Part shown: positions 6,419 to 13,661 of the stretch, one piece after another | Position numbering within the stretch: position 1 is the stretch's first letter | How the letters are laid out: each line of letters begins with the position of its first letter | Origin: Pseudomonadota bacterium | GTDB lineage: Bacteria; Pseudomonadota; Gammaproteobacteria; Burkholderiales; Thiobacillaceae | Length of the DNA: 15,879 bases | Reading direction: 5' to 3' | Assembly (NCBI GenBank): GCA_021780975.1 | Contig: JAJXXS010000006.1 | Location: 1-15,879, forward strand | Notes under the pieces: model-generated | What the model was told of the DNA's origin: nothing | The model's input: only the letters and a program-made list of their open reading frames with translations | Database searches by the model: none | Translations under genes and position numbers: made by a program

Positions 6419-7196
6419 GGCGGCGCCGCAGCACACCGGTCCGTCGCTGCCGACGGCCGGCCTTGCAGCCTTACACCCTTATCGCGCGCTGCCGGATCCT
6501 CTCGGCGCCGTCTTCCCCGATACAGGCTTTCTCTCCGCATTGGCCGCCGCGCGTGATTTGCGCAATGGTCAGGGCCTGCCGTTGTCCTTCACGTCCCTGC
6601 CAGCCATGCTCAAGGCGGCCGACTATGAGTCCGGTATCTGGCGCACGGGCGCGATCCCCGTTCAATTGTCGACCCTGCACGACCGTCTAAATGCCTTGGC
6701 ATGGCTGGCTTTCCCGCGCCTAAAGGCAGCGCTCAACGCGGCCCATGCGCGCGCCCTGCTTGCCAACCCGAAGGAGGCGCGCTGGCGCGGACGGCGCCGC
6801 GACGCGCTGACCTTGCTCGACGAAATGGGCATGCTCGTGACCGGCCCGGCTGATCTCCTGCATGCCCTCGCGGCGCGCGAATGGAGCGGGCTGTTCGTGC
6901 AACAGCGGGAACGCGTAATTACCGAGATGAGCTTCACCGCCGTCGGCCATGGACTGCTGGAAAAGGCCATGACGCCATACCCTGCCCTGACGGCGAAATG
7001 CCTGCTGATCGAAGCGCCGCGGCCTCTGCCCTGGTCTGCCCTGGATGAGGCGGCCGCCGCTGCGTTGGCAGACGTCGATGTTCCTGCCGCCCTTCCGCCC
7101 CTGCCGATCTGCGGCATACCCGGGTGGTGGGAGGACAACAGGCGGGCCGATTTCTATGACGACCGCTTCATCTTCCGCCCGCCACGGGACGCCTAG
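6393..7196 (+). CDS. DUF3025 family protein
   Basis: This 267-residue protein has features of the uncharacterised DUF3025 family of proteobacteria. They include a central Arg-rich helical part (RWRGRRRDALTLLDE), a VGHGLLEKAMTPYPALTAK segment, and the conserved ending GIPGWWEDN and FYDDRFIFRPPR. No catalytic motif or signal peptide is evident. The start is uncertain: the TTG at 6393 lies inside the upstream gene and has no good ribosome binding site, but the next in-frame ATG (6607) is too far in. Coupling to the upstream gene is likely. Its stop shares the palindrome CTAG (7193-7196) with the stop of the opposing gene. Confidence 0.8.
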   Translation: MTNAYPAPEAAPQHTGPSLPTAGLAALHPYRALPDPLGAVFPDTGFLSALAAARDLRNGQGLPLSFTSLPAMLKAADYESGIWRTGAIPVQLSTLHDRLNALAWLAFPRLKAALNAAHARALLANPKEARWRGRRRDALTLLDEMGMLVTGPADLLHALAAREWSGLFVQQRERVITEMSFTAVGHGLLEKAMTPYPALTAKCLLIEAPRPLPWSALDEAAAAALADVDVPAALPPLPICGIPGWWEDNRRADFYDDRFIFRPPRDA

Positions 7197-7567
7197 CGCC
7201 CTCTGGCCGACGCGGCGCCCTCCCCTTCGCCCAGCCAGGACTCTGCCATGGCCGTGTCGTCAAACACACGGATTTCCGCGTCCACGAACATGCGGTTGAG
7301 CCACGCGCTCCAGGTCACCCATTCGCTGCCCGTCAGAACGGCGATGCGACGGATGTCAGGAGCATGCTGGCGGGTAAAGCGCAGTTCCTCCCAGGCGACG
7401 TCCAGGCTGAAGGACAGCATGTCACGCAAATCCATGAGCACGTTCACCGGCCCCTGGAATTTGCGGCTGAAAACGAAGGCCTCTTCGAATTCCTTGTAGT
7501 CAGCGAGCGTGAACGTTCCCAGTACCTGCACGGCAACGCGCGAACCTTCGACCTGGAGTTGAATCAT
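7193..7567 (-). CDS. SpoIIAA-like (STAS-related) protein
   Basis: The 124-residue product matches the SpoIIAA-like family: a short beta-rich start (VAVQVLGTFTLADYKEF), NVLMDLRD at 42-49, and the typical RIAVLTGSEWVTWSAW with AEIRVFDD and SWL near the end. These small STAS-like proteins are poorly characterised and lack the phosphorylatable Ser context of true anti-sigma-factor antagonists; lipid or membrane association has been suggested for some. I start it at 7567 because AGAGG lies 7 nt upstream; the longer frame to 7654 lacks such support. The Rieske gene lies upstream on the same strand with a 99-nt gap, so co-transcription is possible. Confidence 0.8.
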   Translation of the reverse strand: MIQLQVEGSRVAVQVLGTFTLADYKEFEEAFVFSRKFQGPVNVLMDLRDMLSFSLDVAWEELRFTRQHAPDIRRIAVLTGSEWVTWSAWLNRMFVDAEIRVFDDTAMAESWLGEGEGAASARGR

Positions 7568-7643
7568 GGTATGGCCTCTGTGAACGGACGGTAACTGAAG
7601 TATAGCGAGCGGCGCGCAGACGCGGCGCGTGAGGCCCGGACGG

Positions 7644-7663
7644 GGCGGGCGCACCTGCCCGCC
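7644..7663 (-). repeat. GC-rich hairpin after the Rieske gene stop
   Basis: GGCGGGC (7644-7650) and GCCCGCC (7657-7663) pair perfectly around a 6-nt loop, just beyond the minus-strand stop at 7667. There is no T-tract after it, so intrinsic termination is doubtful. It could stabilise the upstream mRNA end between the Rieske and SpoIIAA-like genes. Confidence 0.5.
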
Positions 7664-7666
7664 GCC

Positions 7667-8776
7667 TCATTTCTGCAAATGGGGTTCGAGGTTGCGGCGC
7701 AGAAATTCGTGGAAGTGCACCATGCCATCTTCCATCGGCGACTGGTAGGGCCCTTCCTCGCTGATGCCCTGCAGGTAAAGCGCGCGGCGCCCTTCGTGCA
7801 TGCGGCGGGCGATTTCGTGATCCTCCACCGCGGTCTCGATATATGCCGCCTGTTCCGCTTCGACAAACTCGCGCTCGAACAGCACAATGTCCTCAGGGTA
7901 ATAAAACTCCACGATATTGACGCAGGATTCGATCCCGGTCGGAAGAATATTGCTCACCACGAGGACATGCGGGTACCACTCCACCATGAGCCCCGGATAA
8001 TAGGTCAGCCAGATGGCGCCGTGCGGCGGCGCAACACCATTGCGGTAGGACAGCACCTGCTGGTGCCATTGGCGGTAAATCTCGCTGCCCGCCCGCGCCA
8101 GCCCGTTATTGATGCCTACTGTCTGCACCGAATACCATTCCCCGAATTCCCAGGCCAGATCCTCGCAAGTCACGAAATTCCCCAGGCCAGGGTGGAACGG
8201 TTCGACGTGGTAGTCCTCCAGATAGACCTCGATGAAGGTCTTCCAGTTGTAGGGGCTGTGCTCCACCCAGACGCGGTCAAGCGCATAGCCGGAGAAATCG
8301 AGTTCGTGGGTGACGCCGAGGCGGCCCAGGTCCGCGTGCACGTCGCGCGGACCGCTGAACAACAGGCCGTTCCAGCGCTGCAAAGGGTATCTGCGCAGAT
8401 TCAGGCAGGGCGTCTCGGGAAAGTGCGGAGCCCCCATCAATTCGCCGCGCAGGTCGTAAGTCCAGCGATGCAGCGGGCAGACGATATTGCGGGCATTGCC
8501 GGCGCCATCGAGCATTCGCGCCTGGCGGTGGCGGCAGACGTTGGACAGCAGTTCGACGCCATCCGTGTTGCGCACCAGGACGCGCGCGCCGTCATGAGTC
8601 TCCAGGGCGCGGTAATCCCCGGCCTGCGGCACCATGAGTTCATGTCCGGCATAGCCGTGCCCCTGCTCGAAGAGCAGTTTCTTCTCCAGCGCATATACAG
8701 CGGGATCGAAGTACCAGTGCACCGGCAGTTGCGGCGCCTTGCTGGCAAGCAGTGCAGATTCAGCGAGATCGCTCAT
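7667..8776 (-). CDS. Rieske-type ring-hydroxylating oxygenase, alpha subunit-like
   Basis: This 369-residue protein has an N-terminal Rieske [2Fe-2S] domain with ligands C81, H83, C100 and H103 (CRH...CPLHRW), then a catalytic domain. In the latter NWKTFIEVYLEDYHVEPFHP provides the mononuclear iron ligands H190 and H195, with D319 (VEDH) as the probable third. Such enzymes hydroxylate or demethylate aromatic or other organic substrates using electrons from a reductase. No beta subunit, ferredoxin or reductase gene is adjacent, so the partner and substrate are unknown. I start it at the ATG at 8776, preceded by a G-rich tract; the in-frame extension upstream reads through a terminator-like hairpin and is unlikely to be translated. 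Housekeeping xseB lies divergently upstream. Confidence 0.87.
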   Translation of the reverse strand: MSDLAESALLASKAPQLPVHWYFDPAVYALEKKLLFEQGHGYAGHELMVPQAGDYRALETHDGARVLVRNTDGVELLSNVCRHRQARMLDGAGNARNIVCPLHRWTYDLRGELMGAPHFPETPCLNLRRYPLQRWNGLLFSGPRDVHADLGRLGVTHELDFSGYALDRVWVEHSPYNWKTFIEVYLEDYHVEPFHPGLGNFVTCEDLAWEFGEWYSVQTVGINNGLARAGSEIYRQWHQQVLSYRNGVAPPHGAIWLTYYPGLMVEWYPHVLVVSNILPTGIESCVNIVEFYYPEDIVLFEREFVEAEQAAYIETAVEDHEIARRMHEGRRALYLQGISEEGPYQSPMEDGMVHFHEFLRRNLEPHLQK

Positions 8777-8819
8777 AGGCCCCCCACCAAACGCCCACCC
8801 GGACGAGACGATGAACAAC

Positions 8820-8842
8820 AAAAAACCCCCAATCAGTGGGGG
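8820..8842 (-). terminator. Intrinsic terminator or attenuator in the Rieske gene leader
   Basis: On the minus strand, CCCCC (8842-8838), a 7-nt loop and GGGGG (8830-8826) are followed at once by TTTTTT (8825-8820) and then GTTGTT. This is a textbook stem and U-tract. It is 44 nt before the Rieske ATG and just after a good minus-strand promoter, so it would stop transcription before the gene unless read-through is allowed. On the plus strand no T-run follows the stem. Confidence 0.65.
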
Positions 8843-8855
8843 AGTTAGAGGGATG

Positions 8856-8884
8856 ATTTTAAGTATTTTTGATTTGCGGGGCAA
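8856..8884 (-). promoter_or_regulatory. Predicted sigma70-type promoter of the Rieske gene
   Basis: On the minus strand TTGCCC (8884-8879) and TAAAAT (8861-8856) are separated by exactly 17 bp, matching consensus at 4 and 5 of 6 positions. Transcription would start near 8850, only about 7 nt before the hairpin stem. It could drive the Rieske gene, a roughly 30-nt RNA, or both. Confidence 0.55.
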
Positions 8885-8946
8885 TCGCCATCTACGGTTG
8901 GGCGCCAAATTTTGCTAAAGTTTCCAGCTTTCCCGTTTGGCCTTTC

Positions 8947-9186
8947 ATGTCCAAGACATCCTCCCCTCCCAAAAATTTCGAGTCGGCTCTGGCTGAACTG
9001 GAAAAAGTCGCCGCCCAGATGGAGTCCGGCAAGCTGGGCCTGGAGGAATCGCTCGCGGCATACCAGCGCGGCGCCGAATTGCTGGACTTCTGCCGAAAGG
9101 TTCTGGAGGACACGGAGCAGAAGGTCCGCATCCTCGAAAATGGCGTGCTGAAGCCATTTCTGCACGAACAGGGCGAGGAATCGTGA
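8947..9186 (+). CDS. xseB: Exodeoxyribonuclease VII small subunit
   Basis: XseB binds several-fold to XseA to form exonuclease VII, which degrades single-stranded DNA from both ends in the cytoplasm. The 79-residue product has the family core FESALAELEKVAAQMESGKL and LEESLAAYQRGAELLDFCRK, then a helix ending in EQKVRIL, at the usual length. The ATG at 8947 is chosen because the family core begins about ten residues later; no strong ribosome binding site is seen. Its stop overlaps the ispA GTG start (GTGA, 9183-9186). The xseB-ispA-dxs order is widespread in proteobacteria; xseA is not in the window. Confidence 0.93.
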   Translation: MSKTSSPPKNFESALAELEKVAAQMESGKLGLEESLAAYQRGAELLDFCRKVLEDTEQKVRILENGVLKPFLHEQGEES

Positions 9187-10076
9187 CGCCTTCCCTGCAG
9201 AACTGGGCATCGGGCGTGCAGCGCGCGGTCGAGGATGAGCTCGCGGCCCGCCTGCCTGCGGCGGGCACGGCACCGGTGCGCCTGCACGAGGCCATGCGCT
9301 ATGCGGTGCTCGGCGGCGGCAAGCGCGTGCGCCCCCTCCTCGCCTTCGCGGCCGGAGAGCTTGCGGCAGCGCCGCAGGCGGCGGTGCTGCAGGCGGCCTG
9401 CGCGGTGGAACTGATCCACGCCTACTCCCTGGTGCATGACGACCTGCCGCTCATGGACGATGATTCCCTGCGCCGTGGCAAGCCCACCGTGCACGTGGAA
9501 TATGACGAGGCAACCGCGCTCCTGGTGGGCGACGCCCTGCAAAGCCTGGCGTTCGAGGTTCTGGCGGCGCCGCAGGCGCAACTCGATGCCGCGCGCCAGG
9601 CCGGGATGCTGCATCTGCTTGCGAGAGCCGCGGGCTCGCACGGCATGGCCGGCGGGCAGGCGATCGATCTGGTGAGTGTCGGGCAGGCGTTGAACCCGGC
9701 GGAGCTCGAGTTCATGCACATACTCAAGACCGGTGCGTTGATCCGCGCTGCCGTGAGGCTCGGTGCCTGGTGCGGCAGCGCCCTGGACGCGGAGGACGAG
9801 CAGCGCCTGGACCACTATGCCAAATGCGTGGGGCTGGCCTTCCAGGTGGTGGATGACGTGCTGGACGCCGAGGCGTCCACCGCGACGCTGGGCAAGACCG
9901 CAGGCAAGGACGCCAACGAACGCAAGCCGACTTATGTGAGCCTGCTGGGATTGCCTGCCGCGAAGGAGCTCGCGCAGGAATTGCGCCGCGATGCGCTGGC
10001 GGCCGTGGCCCCGTTCGGAGACCGGGCGAAGCATCTCATGGAACTGGCCGACTACATCACCCATCGTAGTTTCTGA
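9183..10076 (+). CDS. ispA: Farnesyl diphosphate synthase (geranyltranstransferase)
   Basis: IspA condenses IPP with DMAPP and then with geranyl-PP to make farnesyl-PP, precursor of quinone side chains and undecaprenyl-PP. The 297-residue protein has GGGKRVRP (44-51), the first Asp-rich motif DDLPLMDDD (86-94) followed by RRGKPT, and the second Asp-rich motif DDVLD (224-228) followed by GKTAGKDANERKPTYV. This is the typical short-chain trans-prenyltransferase layout. It starts with GTG at 9183 inside the xseB stop, with GAGGAA just upstream. Its stop shares one base with the dxs ATG (TGATG), so the three genes should be co-translated. Confidence 0.95.
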   Translation: MTPSLQNWASGVQRAVEDELAARLPAAGTAPVRLHEAMRYAVLGGGKRVRPLLAFAAGELAAAPQAAVLQAACAVELIHAYSLVHDDLPLMDDDSLRRGKPTVHVEYDEATALLVGDALQSLAFEVLAAPQAQLDAARQAGMLHLLARAAGSHGMAGGQAIDLVSVGQALNPAELEFMHILKTGALIRAAVRLGAWCGSALDAEDEQRLDHYAKCVGLAFQVVDDVLDAEASTATLGKTAGKDANERKPTYVSLLGLPAAKELAQELRRDALAAVAPFGDRAKHLMELADYITHRSF

Positions 10077-11932
10077 TGCCTGATACCCTGCTCGAATCGA
10101 TTGCCTCTCCGGAGGACTTGCGCCGTTTGCCACCGGAACAGCTGAAGCTGCTGGCGGCGGAACTGCGCGACTTCCTGATCGACAGCGTTGCGCGCACCGG
10201 CGGGCACCTCGCTTCCAACCTCGGGGTGGTGGAGCTGACCATCGCGCTTCATTACGTCTACGATACGCCGCGCGACCGCATCGTCTGGGATGTGGGGCAT
10301 CAGACCTATCCCCACAAGATACTCACCGGGCGACGCGCCGCCATGGCCCAGTTGCGTCAGCTGGGTGGCATCGCGGGCTTTCCCCGGCGCTCCGAAAGTC
10401 CTTATGACGCCTTCGGCGCCGGCCATTCCAGCACTTCCATATCCGCTGCGCTCGGCATGGCGGAAGCCTTCCGCCAGCTGAACAGCGCGCAGCGCGCCAT
10501 CGCCGTGATCGGCGACGGTGCCATGAGCGCCGGCATGGCCTTCGAAGCCCTCAACAATGCCGGCGACAGCGATCTTCCTCTGCTGGTGGTGCTGAACGAC
10601 AACGACATGTCCATTTCGCCGCCGGTGGGTGCGCTCAACAACTATCTCGCCCGCCTCATGTCCGGCCGCTTCTACGCCGCCGCGCGCAGCGCCGGGCGGC
10701 GCGTGCTGTCGCACCTGCCGCCCATACACGAACTGGCGCGCCGGGCCGAAGAACACATGAAAGGCATGGTGACGCCCGGCACCCTGTTCGAGGAGTTCGG
10801 CTTCAATTACATCGGCCCCATCGACGGCCACGACCTCGATATCCTGCTCGACACCCTGGCCAACGTGCGCCGCCTGCCAGGCCCGCAGTTCCTGCATGTG
10901 GTGACGCAGAAAGGCCGCGGCTTCAACCCGGCGGAGGCCAATCCCTGCCTGTATCACGGCGTCGGCAAGTTCGACCCCAAGGTCGGGGCGAACGCGGCCG
11001 CCGCTGGTCGCGTCACCTATACGCAGGTGTTCTCCGACTGGCTGTGCGACACCGCAGCGCAGGATGACAGACTGGTGGGCATCACTCCGGCGATGCGTGA
11101 GGGTTCCGGTCTGGTGGGATTTTCTGAACGTTTTCCACGGCGCTACTTCGATGTCGGCATTGCGGAACAGCACGCCGTCACCTACGCGGCCGGCCTGGCC
11201 TGCGAGGGCATAAAACCCGTGGTGGCGATCTACTCGACGTTTCTCCAGCGCGCCTACGATCAGCTCATCCACGACGTGGCCCTGCAGAACCTGGACGTCA
11301 CCTTTGCCATCGATCGTGCTGGCCTGGTGGGCGCGGATGGCCCCACCCATGCTGGTGCGTTCGACCTGTCCTACCTGCGCTGCATCCCCAACCTGCTTAT
11401 CGCCACGCCCTCGGACGAGAACGAGTGCCGTCGCCTGCTCAGCACCGCCTATCTGCACCCCGGCCCGGCTGCGGTGCGCTATCCACGCGGCAGCGGCCCC
11501 GGCGCTGCGGTGACGGATGATCTGGAGCCCCTCCCGGTGGGACAGGCCTGCTTGCGCCGCACCGGCAGAGACATCGCCCTGCTGGCCTTCGGCAGCATGC
11601 TTGCACCAGCGCTTGCGGCCGCGCAAACGCTGGATGCGACGGTCGTGGACATGCGCTTCGTCAAACCTCTCGACCTCGCCATGCTGCGTGATCTGTCTGC
11701 ACGCAACGCCCTCCTCGTGACCGTCGAGGAAAACGCCGTCCAGGGAGGCGCCGGCGACGCGGTGGCACAAGCCCTTGCCGAGATGGACCTGCGCCCTAGC
11801 CTGCTGCACCTCGGCCTGCCGGACCGCTTTATCGAGCACGGCGACACGGCACTATTGCTGGCGCGCTGCGGGCTGGACGCTGCTGGCATAGAAGCAGCTG
11901 TGCGAAAGCGGTTAGGGGAAGTATCCGAGTAA
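10076..11932 (+). CDS. dxs: 1-deoxy-D-xylulose-5-phosphate synthase
   Basis: Dxs joins pyruvate and glyceraldehyde-3-phosphate, using thiamine diphosphate, in the first step of the MEP isoprenoid pathway; the product also feeds thiamine and pyridoxal synthesis. At 618 residues it is of normal length. Conserved parts seen are H44, GHQTYPHKILTGRR (74-87), GAGHSSTS (114-121), the ThDP-binding GDGAMSAGMAFEALNN (146-161), FDVGIAEQHAVT with catalytic E364, and DGPTHAG. Its ATG overlaps the ispA stop, and there is no separate ribosome binding site, so translation depends on coupling. It ends inside the 17-bp palindrome that precedes folE2. Confidence 0.96.
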   Translation: MPDTLLESIASPEDLRRLPPEQLKLLAAELRDFLIDSVARTGGHLASNLGVVELTIALHYVYDTPRDRIVWDVGHQTYPHKILTGRRAAMAQLRQLGGIAGFPRRSESPYDAFGAGHSSTSISAALGMAEAFRQLNSAQRAIAVIGDGAMSAGMAFEALNNAGDSDLPLLVVLNDNDMSISPPVGALNNYLARLMSGRFYAAARSAGRRVLSHLPPIHELARRAEEHMKGMVTPGTLFEEFGFNYIGPIDGHDLDILLDTLANVRRLPGPQFLHVVTQKGRGFNPAEANPCLYHGVGKFDPKVGANAAAAGRVTYTQVFSDWLCDTAAQDDRLVGITPAMREGSGLVGFSERFPRRYFDVGIAEQHAVTYAAGLACEGIKPVVAIYSTFLQRAYDQLIHDVALQNLDVTFAIDRAGLVGADGPTHAGAFDLSYLRCIPNLLIATPSDENECRRLLSTAYLHPGPAAVRYPRGSGPGAAVTDDLEPLPVGQACLRRTGRDIALLAFGSMLAPALAAAQTLDATVVDMRFVKPLDLAMLRDLSARNALLVTVEENAVQGGAGDAVAQALAEMDLRPSLLHLGLPDRFIEHGDTALLLARCGLDAAGIEAAVRKRLGEVSE

Positions 11933-11961
11933 TTTACTCGGGTAATTTCCTGGTTTATACT
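11925..11961 (+). promoter_or_regulatory. folE2 promoter overlapped by a 17-bp palindromic operator candidate
   Basis: TTTACT (11933-11938) and TATACT (11956-11961) are 17 bp apart and match the sigma70 consensus at 4 and 5 of 6 positions. The -35 lies in CCGAGTAATTTACTCGG (11925-11941), a perfect inverted repeat with 8-bp arms and one central base. The site resembles the proteobacterial IscR type 1 class (YYGACT half-site, AT-rich centre, trailing GGGTA), except that GAC/GTC is GAG/CTC in both arms. A repressor here would block folE2 transcription. It does not look like a Zur box. The dxs stop codon is inside the palindrome. Confidence 0.65.
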
Positions 11962-11974
11962 CAGTCTAAACTGA
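11961..11974 (+). repeat. Short inverted repeat at the predicted folE2 transcription start
   Basis: TCAGTCTAAACTGA has 5-bp arms and a CTAA centre. It covers the last base of the -10 and the expected start site near 11968. With the upstream palindrome it would bracket the promoter. It may be a second operator or chance. Confidence 0.4.
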
Positions 11975-11999
11975 TTCAGGCGACCGCGTTATCAACGTC

Positions 12000-12092
12000 A
12001 TGACGACGCCAAGCCTGCAAGCTCCGCAACTTCGCTTGGCCGCCGTTGTGTCCAAGAACCCGCTCGGAGGCGGCACGGAGCATCGAACCTAA
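12000..12092 (+). CDS. Possible 30-codon upstream ORF in the folE2 leader
   Basis: An ATG at 12000 opens a 30-residue frame (MTTPSLQAPQ... ending TEHRT) whose TAA at 12090-12092 overlaps the folE2 ribosome binding site AAGGA (12091-12095). There is no clear ribosome binding site for it and no recognisable product. An inverted repeat GCCAAGC/GCTTGGC (12008-12014 and 12034-12040) lies within it. The position would allow coupling or leader-peptide control of folE2, but it may simply be an untranslated leader of about 130 nt. Confidence 0.3.
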   Translation: MTTPSLQAPQLRLAAVVSKNPLGGGTEHRT

Positions 12093-12102
12093 GGACACTG
12101 CC

Positions 12103-12912
12103 ATGAACGACTGCTGCGACGTCAAAGCCATTCCTGACGTACAAAACTATGCCGATACCCGCCAAATCGCCATCAACAAGGTGGGCATCAAGTCCATCCG
12201 CCACCCCGTCAAGGTCGCCGACAAGAGCGGCGGTGTGCAGCACACCGTGGCCAACTTCAACATGTATGTGTACCTGCCGCAGCAATTCAAGGGCACGCAC
12301 ATGTCCCGCTTCGTGGAAATTCTCAACACCCGCGAGCGGGAAATTTCCGTGGAAAATTTTGGGAGCATGCTGCGCGACATGGTCAAGCGCCTGGAAGCGG
12401 AGTCTGGCCACATCGAAATGACCTTTCCCTACTTCATCAACAAGGCCGCGCCGGTATCAGGCGTGCAAAGCCTGATGGACTATGAAGTCACTTTCATCGG
12501 CGAGATCGACAAGGGCCAATACCGCCACATGACGCGCGTGGTGGTACCGGTGACGTCCCTTTGCCCCTGTTCGAAAAAGATCTCCGACTACGGTGCCCAC
12601 AACCAGCGCTCCCATGTCACGGTCACCGCGCGCACCAACGATTTCCTGTGGATCGAGGATCTGGTGAGCAAGATCGAGGCGCAGGCATCCTGCGAATTGT
12701 TCGGCCTGCTCAAGCGCCCGGACGAAAAGTGGGTGACGGAGCGTGCCTACGACAATCCCAAGTTCGTCGAGGACATCGTGCGCGACGTGGCCGCAGCTAT
12801 GAACGCCGAGCCCAGGATCGATGCCTATGTGGTGGAAGCGGAGAACTTCGAGTCCATACACAACCACAGCGCCTACGCTCTTATAGAGTTGGACAAGACC
12901 AAGACCGCCTGA
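12103..12912 (+). CDS. folE2: GTP cyclohydrolase FolE2 (type IB)
   Basis: FolE2 converts GTP to 7,8-dihydroneopterin triphosphate, the first step of tetrahydrofolate and of queuosine-type modified bases; unlike FolE it does not strictly need zinc. The 269-residue protein has the family signature PVTSLCPCSKKISDYGAHNQ (149-168) with the reactive Cys in LCPC (154 or 156) and H166, and ends with ENFESIHNHSAYA (248-258). The ATG at 12103 has AAGGA 7 nt upstream. It follows dxs by 170 bp and has its own promoter, so it can be regulated apart from isoprenoid synthesis. No folE is in view, so whether this is the sole cyclohydrolase cannot be said. Confidence 0.95.
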   Translation: MNDCCDVKAIPDVQNYADTRQIAINKVGIKSIRHPVKVADKSGGVQHTVANFNMYVYLPQQFKGTHMSRFVEILNTREREISVENFGSMLRDMVKRLEAESGHIEMTFPYFINKAAPVSGVQSLMDYEVTFIGEIDKGQYRHMTRVVVPVTSLCPCSKKISDYGAHNQRSHVTVTARTNDFLWIEDLVSKIEAQASCELFGLLKRPDEKWVTERAYDNPKFVEDIVRDVAAAMNAEPRIDAYVVEAENFESIHNHSAYALIELDKTKTA

Positions 12913-12995
12913 GCACTCGAAGTTGCAGGCCCCGGCTGCGGCCCGCTGCCCGGTGGGGCCCCTCGGATGGCGTTTCGGGCTGACTCACGGCCTGT

Positions 12996-13661
12996 TCAAT
13001 AGCGCTTGGTGAGCGTCATGCTCTGCCCTTCCCGCTTCATGTCGGTGCGGGACAGGAAACTCATGCCCAGCAGGCCCACGGGCAGCCCCTGCTCCACCAC
13101 CACGCCCGGCACCTGATAGAGGGTAATGCCGCCCACCCTCACCTTGTCGAGCGTCACAGCCCAGGCGCGGTTGGCGCCCGCGGCGGTGGCGATCAAGGTC
13201 GGCTGTCCCTTGGCCTTGTAATCGATGCCCGCGCGTCTGGCCTCGTCGGCGGTGATGGCCACCGAGGAAGCGCCCGTGTCGACGATGAACGTGACCGCCG
13301 AACCGTTGACATAACCGGTGGTGGAAAAGGACCCGCGGGCATCGGCTGTGAGATGCACGGTGGGCTCGCCCGACGTCGCTGCCTGTCCGGCGAAGGACTG
13401 CCCCATCCGCAAGGTCCGGGGCGCGCCGTCGACCTCCAGCACCGCATGGTCCGAATCCGCACTGATCAGCCGGATACCCTCCACCGCGCCGCCGGAAGCG
13501 CTCATCAGGCGAGGTGGACCGCCATCGACGCTGACCATGGCCTTGTCCTTGAACAGGCCGACGACGGCAACGCTTGCCGCCGCAGCCGGCGCGCCCCACA
13601 GAGCCATGGCAATTACCATACAATGAGTGACGTTACGCCAGTGTTTTGCGGAAGACCTCAT
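12996..13661 (-). CDS. Exported retropepsin-like aspartic protease
   Basis: The 221-residue protein resembles bacterial clan AA aspartic proteases (TIGR02281-like). The active-site motif FIVDTGASSVAI has D128, and the flap-side LLGMSFLSR (198-205) is typical; such proteins act as dimers. The start at 13661 has AGGA 8 nt upstream and gives a Sec-type signal: basic n-region (RSSAKHWRN), hydrophobic MVIAMALWG and AAAA near 26-29. The catalytic domain is in the C-terminal half. Residues 31-105, before it, form a beta-rich domain I cannot name. It converges with folE2, and its start codon shares CATG with the divergent amidotransferase gene. The substrate is unknown; a periplasmic or membrane-proximal role is inferred. 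Confidence 0.83.
   Translation of the reverse strand: MRSSAKHWRNVTHCMVIAMALWGAPAAAASVAVVGLFKDKAMVSVDGGPPRLMSASGGAVEGIRLISADSDHAVLEVDGAPRTLRMGQSFAGQAATSGEPTVHLTADARGSFSTTGYVNGSAVTFIVDTGASSVAITADEARRAGIDYKAKGQPTLIATAAGANRAWAVTLDKVRVGGITLYQVPGVVVEQGLPVGLLGMSFLSRTDMKREGQSMTLTKRY

Noticed and set aside
7679..8848. 389-residue plus-strand open frame opposite the Rieske gene
   Set aside because: Shadow of a gene with complete Rieske and iron-binding motifs on the other strand; its translation has no family features.
8892..10133. 413-residue minus-strand open frame opposite xseB and ispA
   Set aside because: Gln/His/Arg-rich shadow with no family signal; both plus-strand genes are secure.
10052..11839. 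595-residue minus-strand open frame opposite dxs
   Set aside because: Antisense shadow produced by GC-rich codon bias; dxs motifs on the plus strand are unmistakable.
11925..11941. Palindrome at the dxs stop as a dxs terminator
   Set aside because: A one-base centre cannot form a normal terminator loop and no T-tract follows; operator is the better reading.
12930..12965. GGCCCC/GGGGCC dyad after folE2 as terminator
   Set aside because: Long loop and no T-run on either strand.
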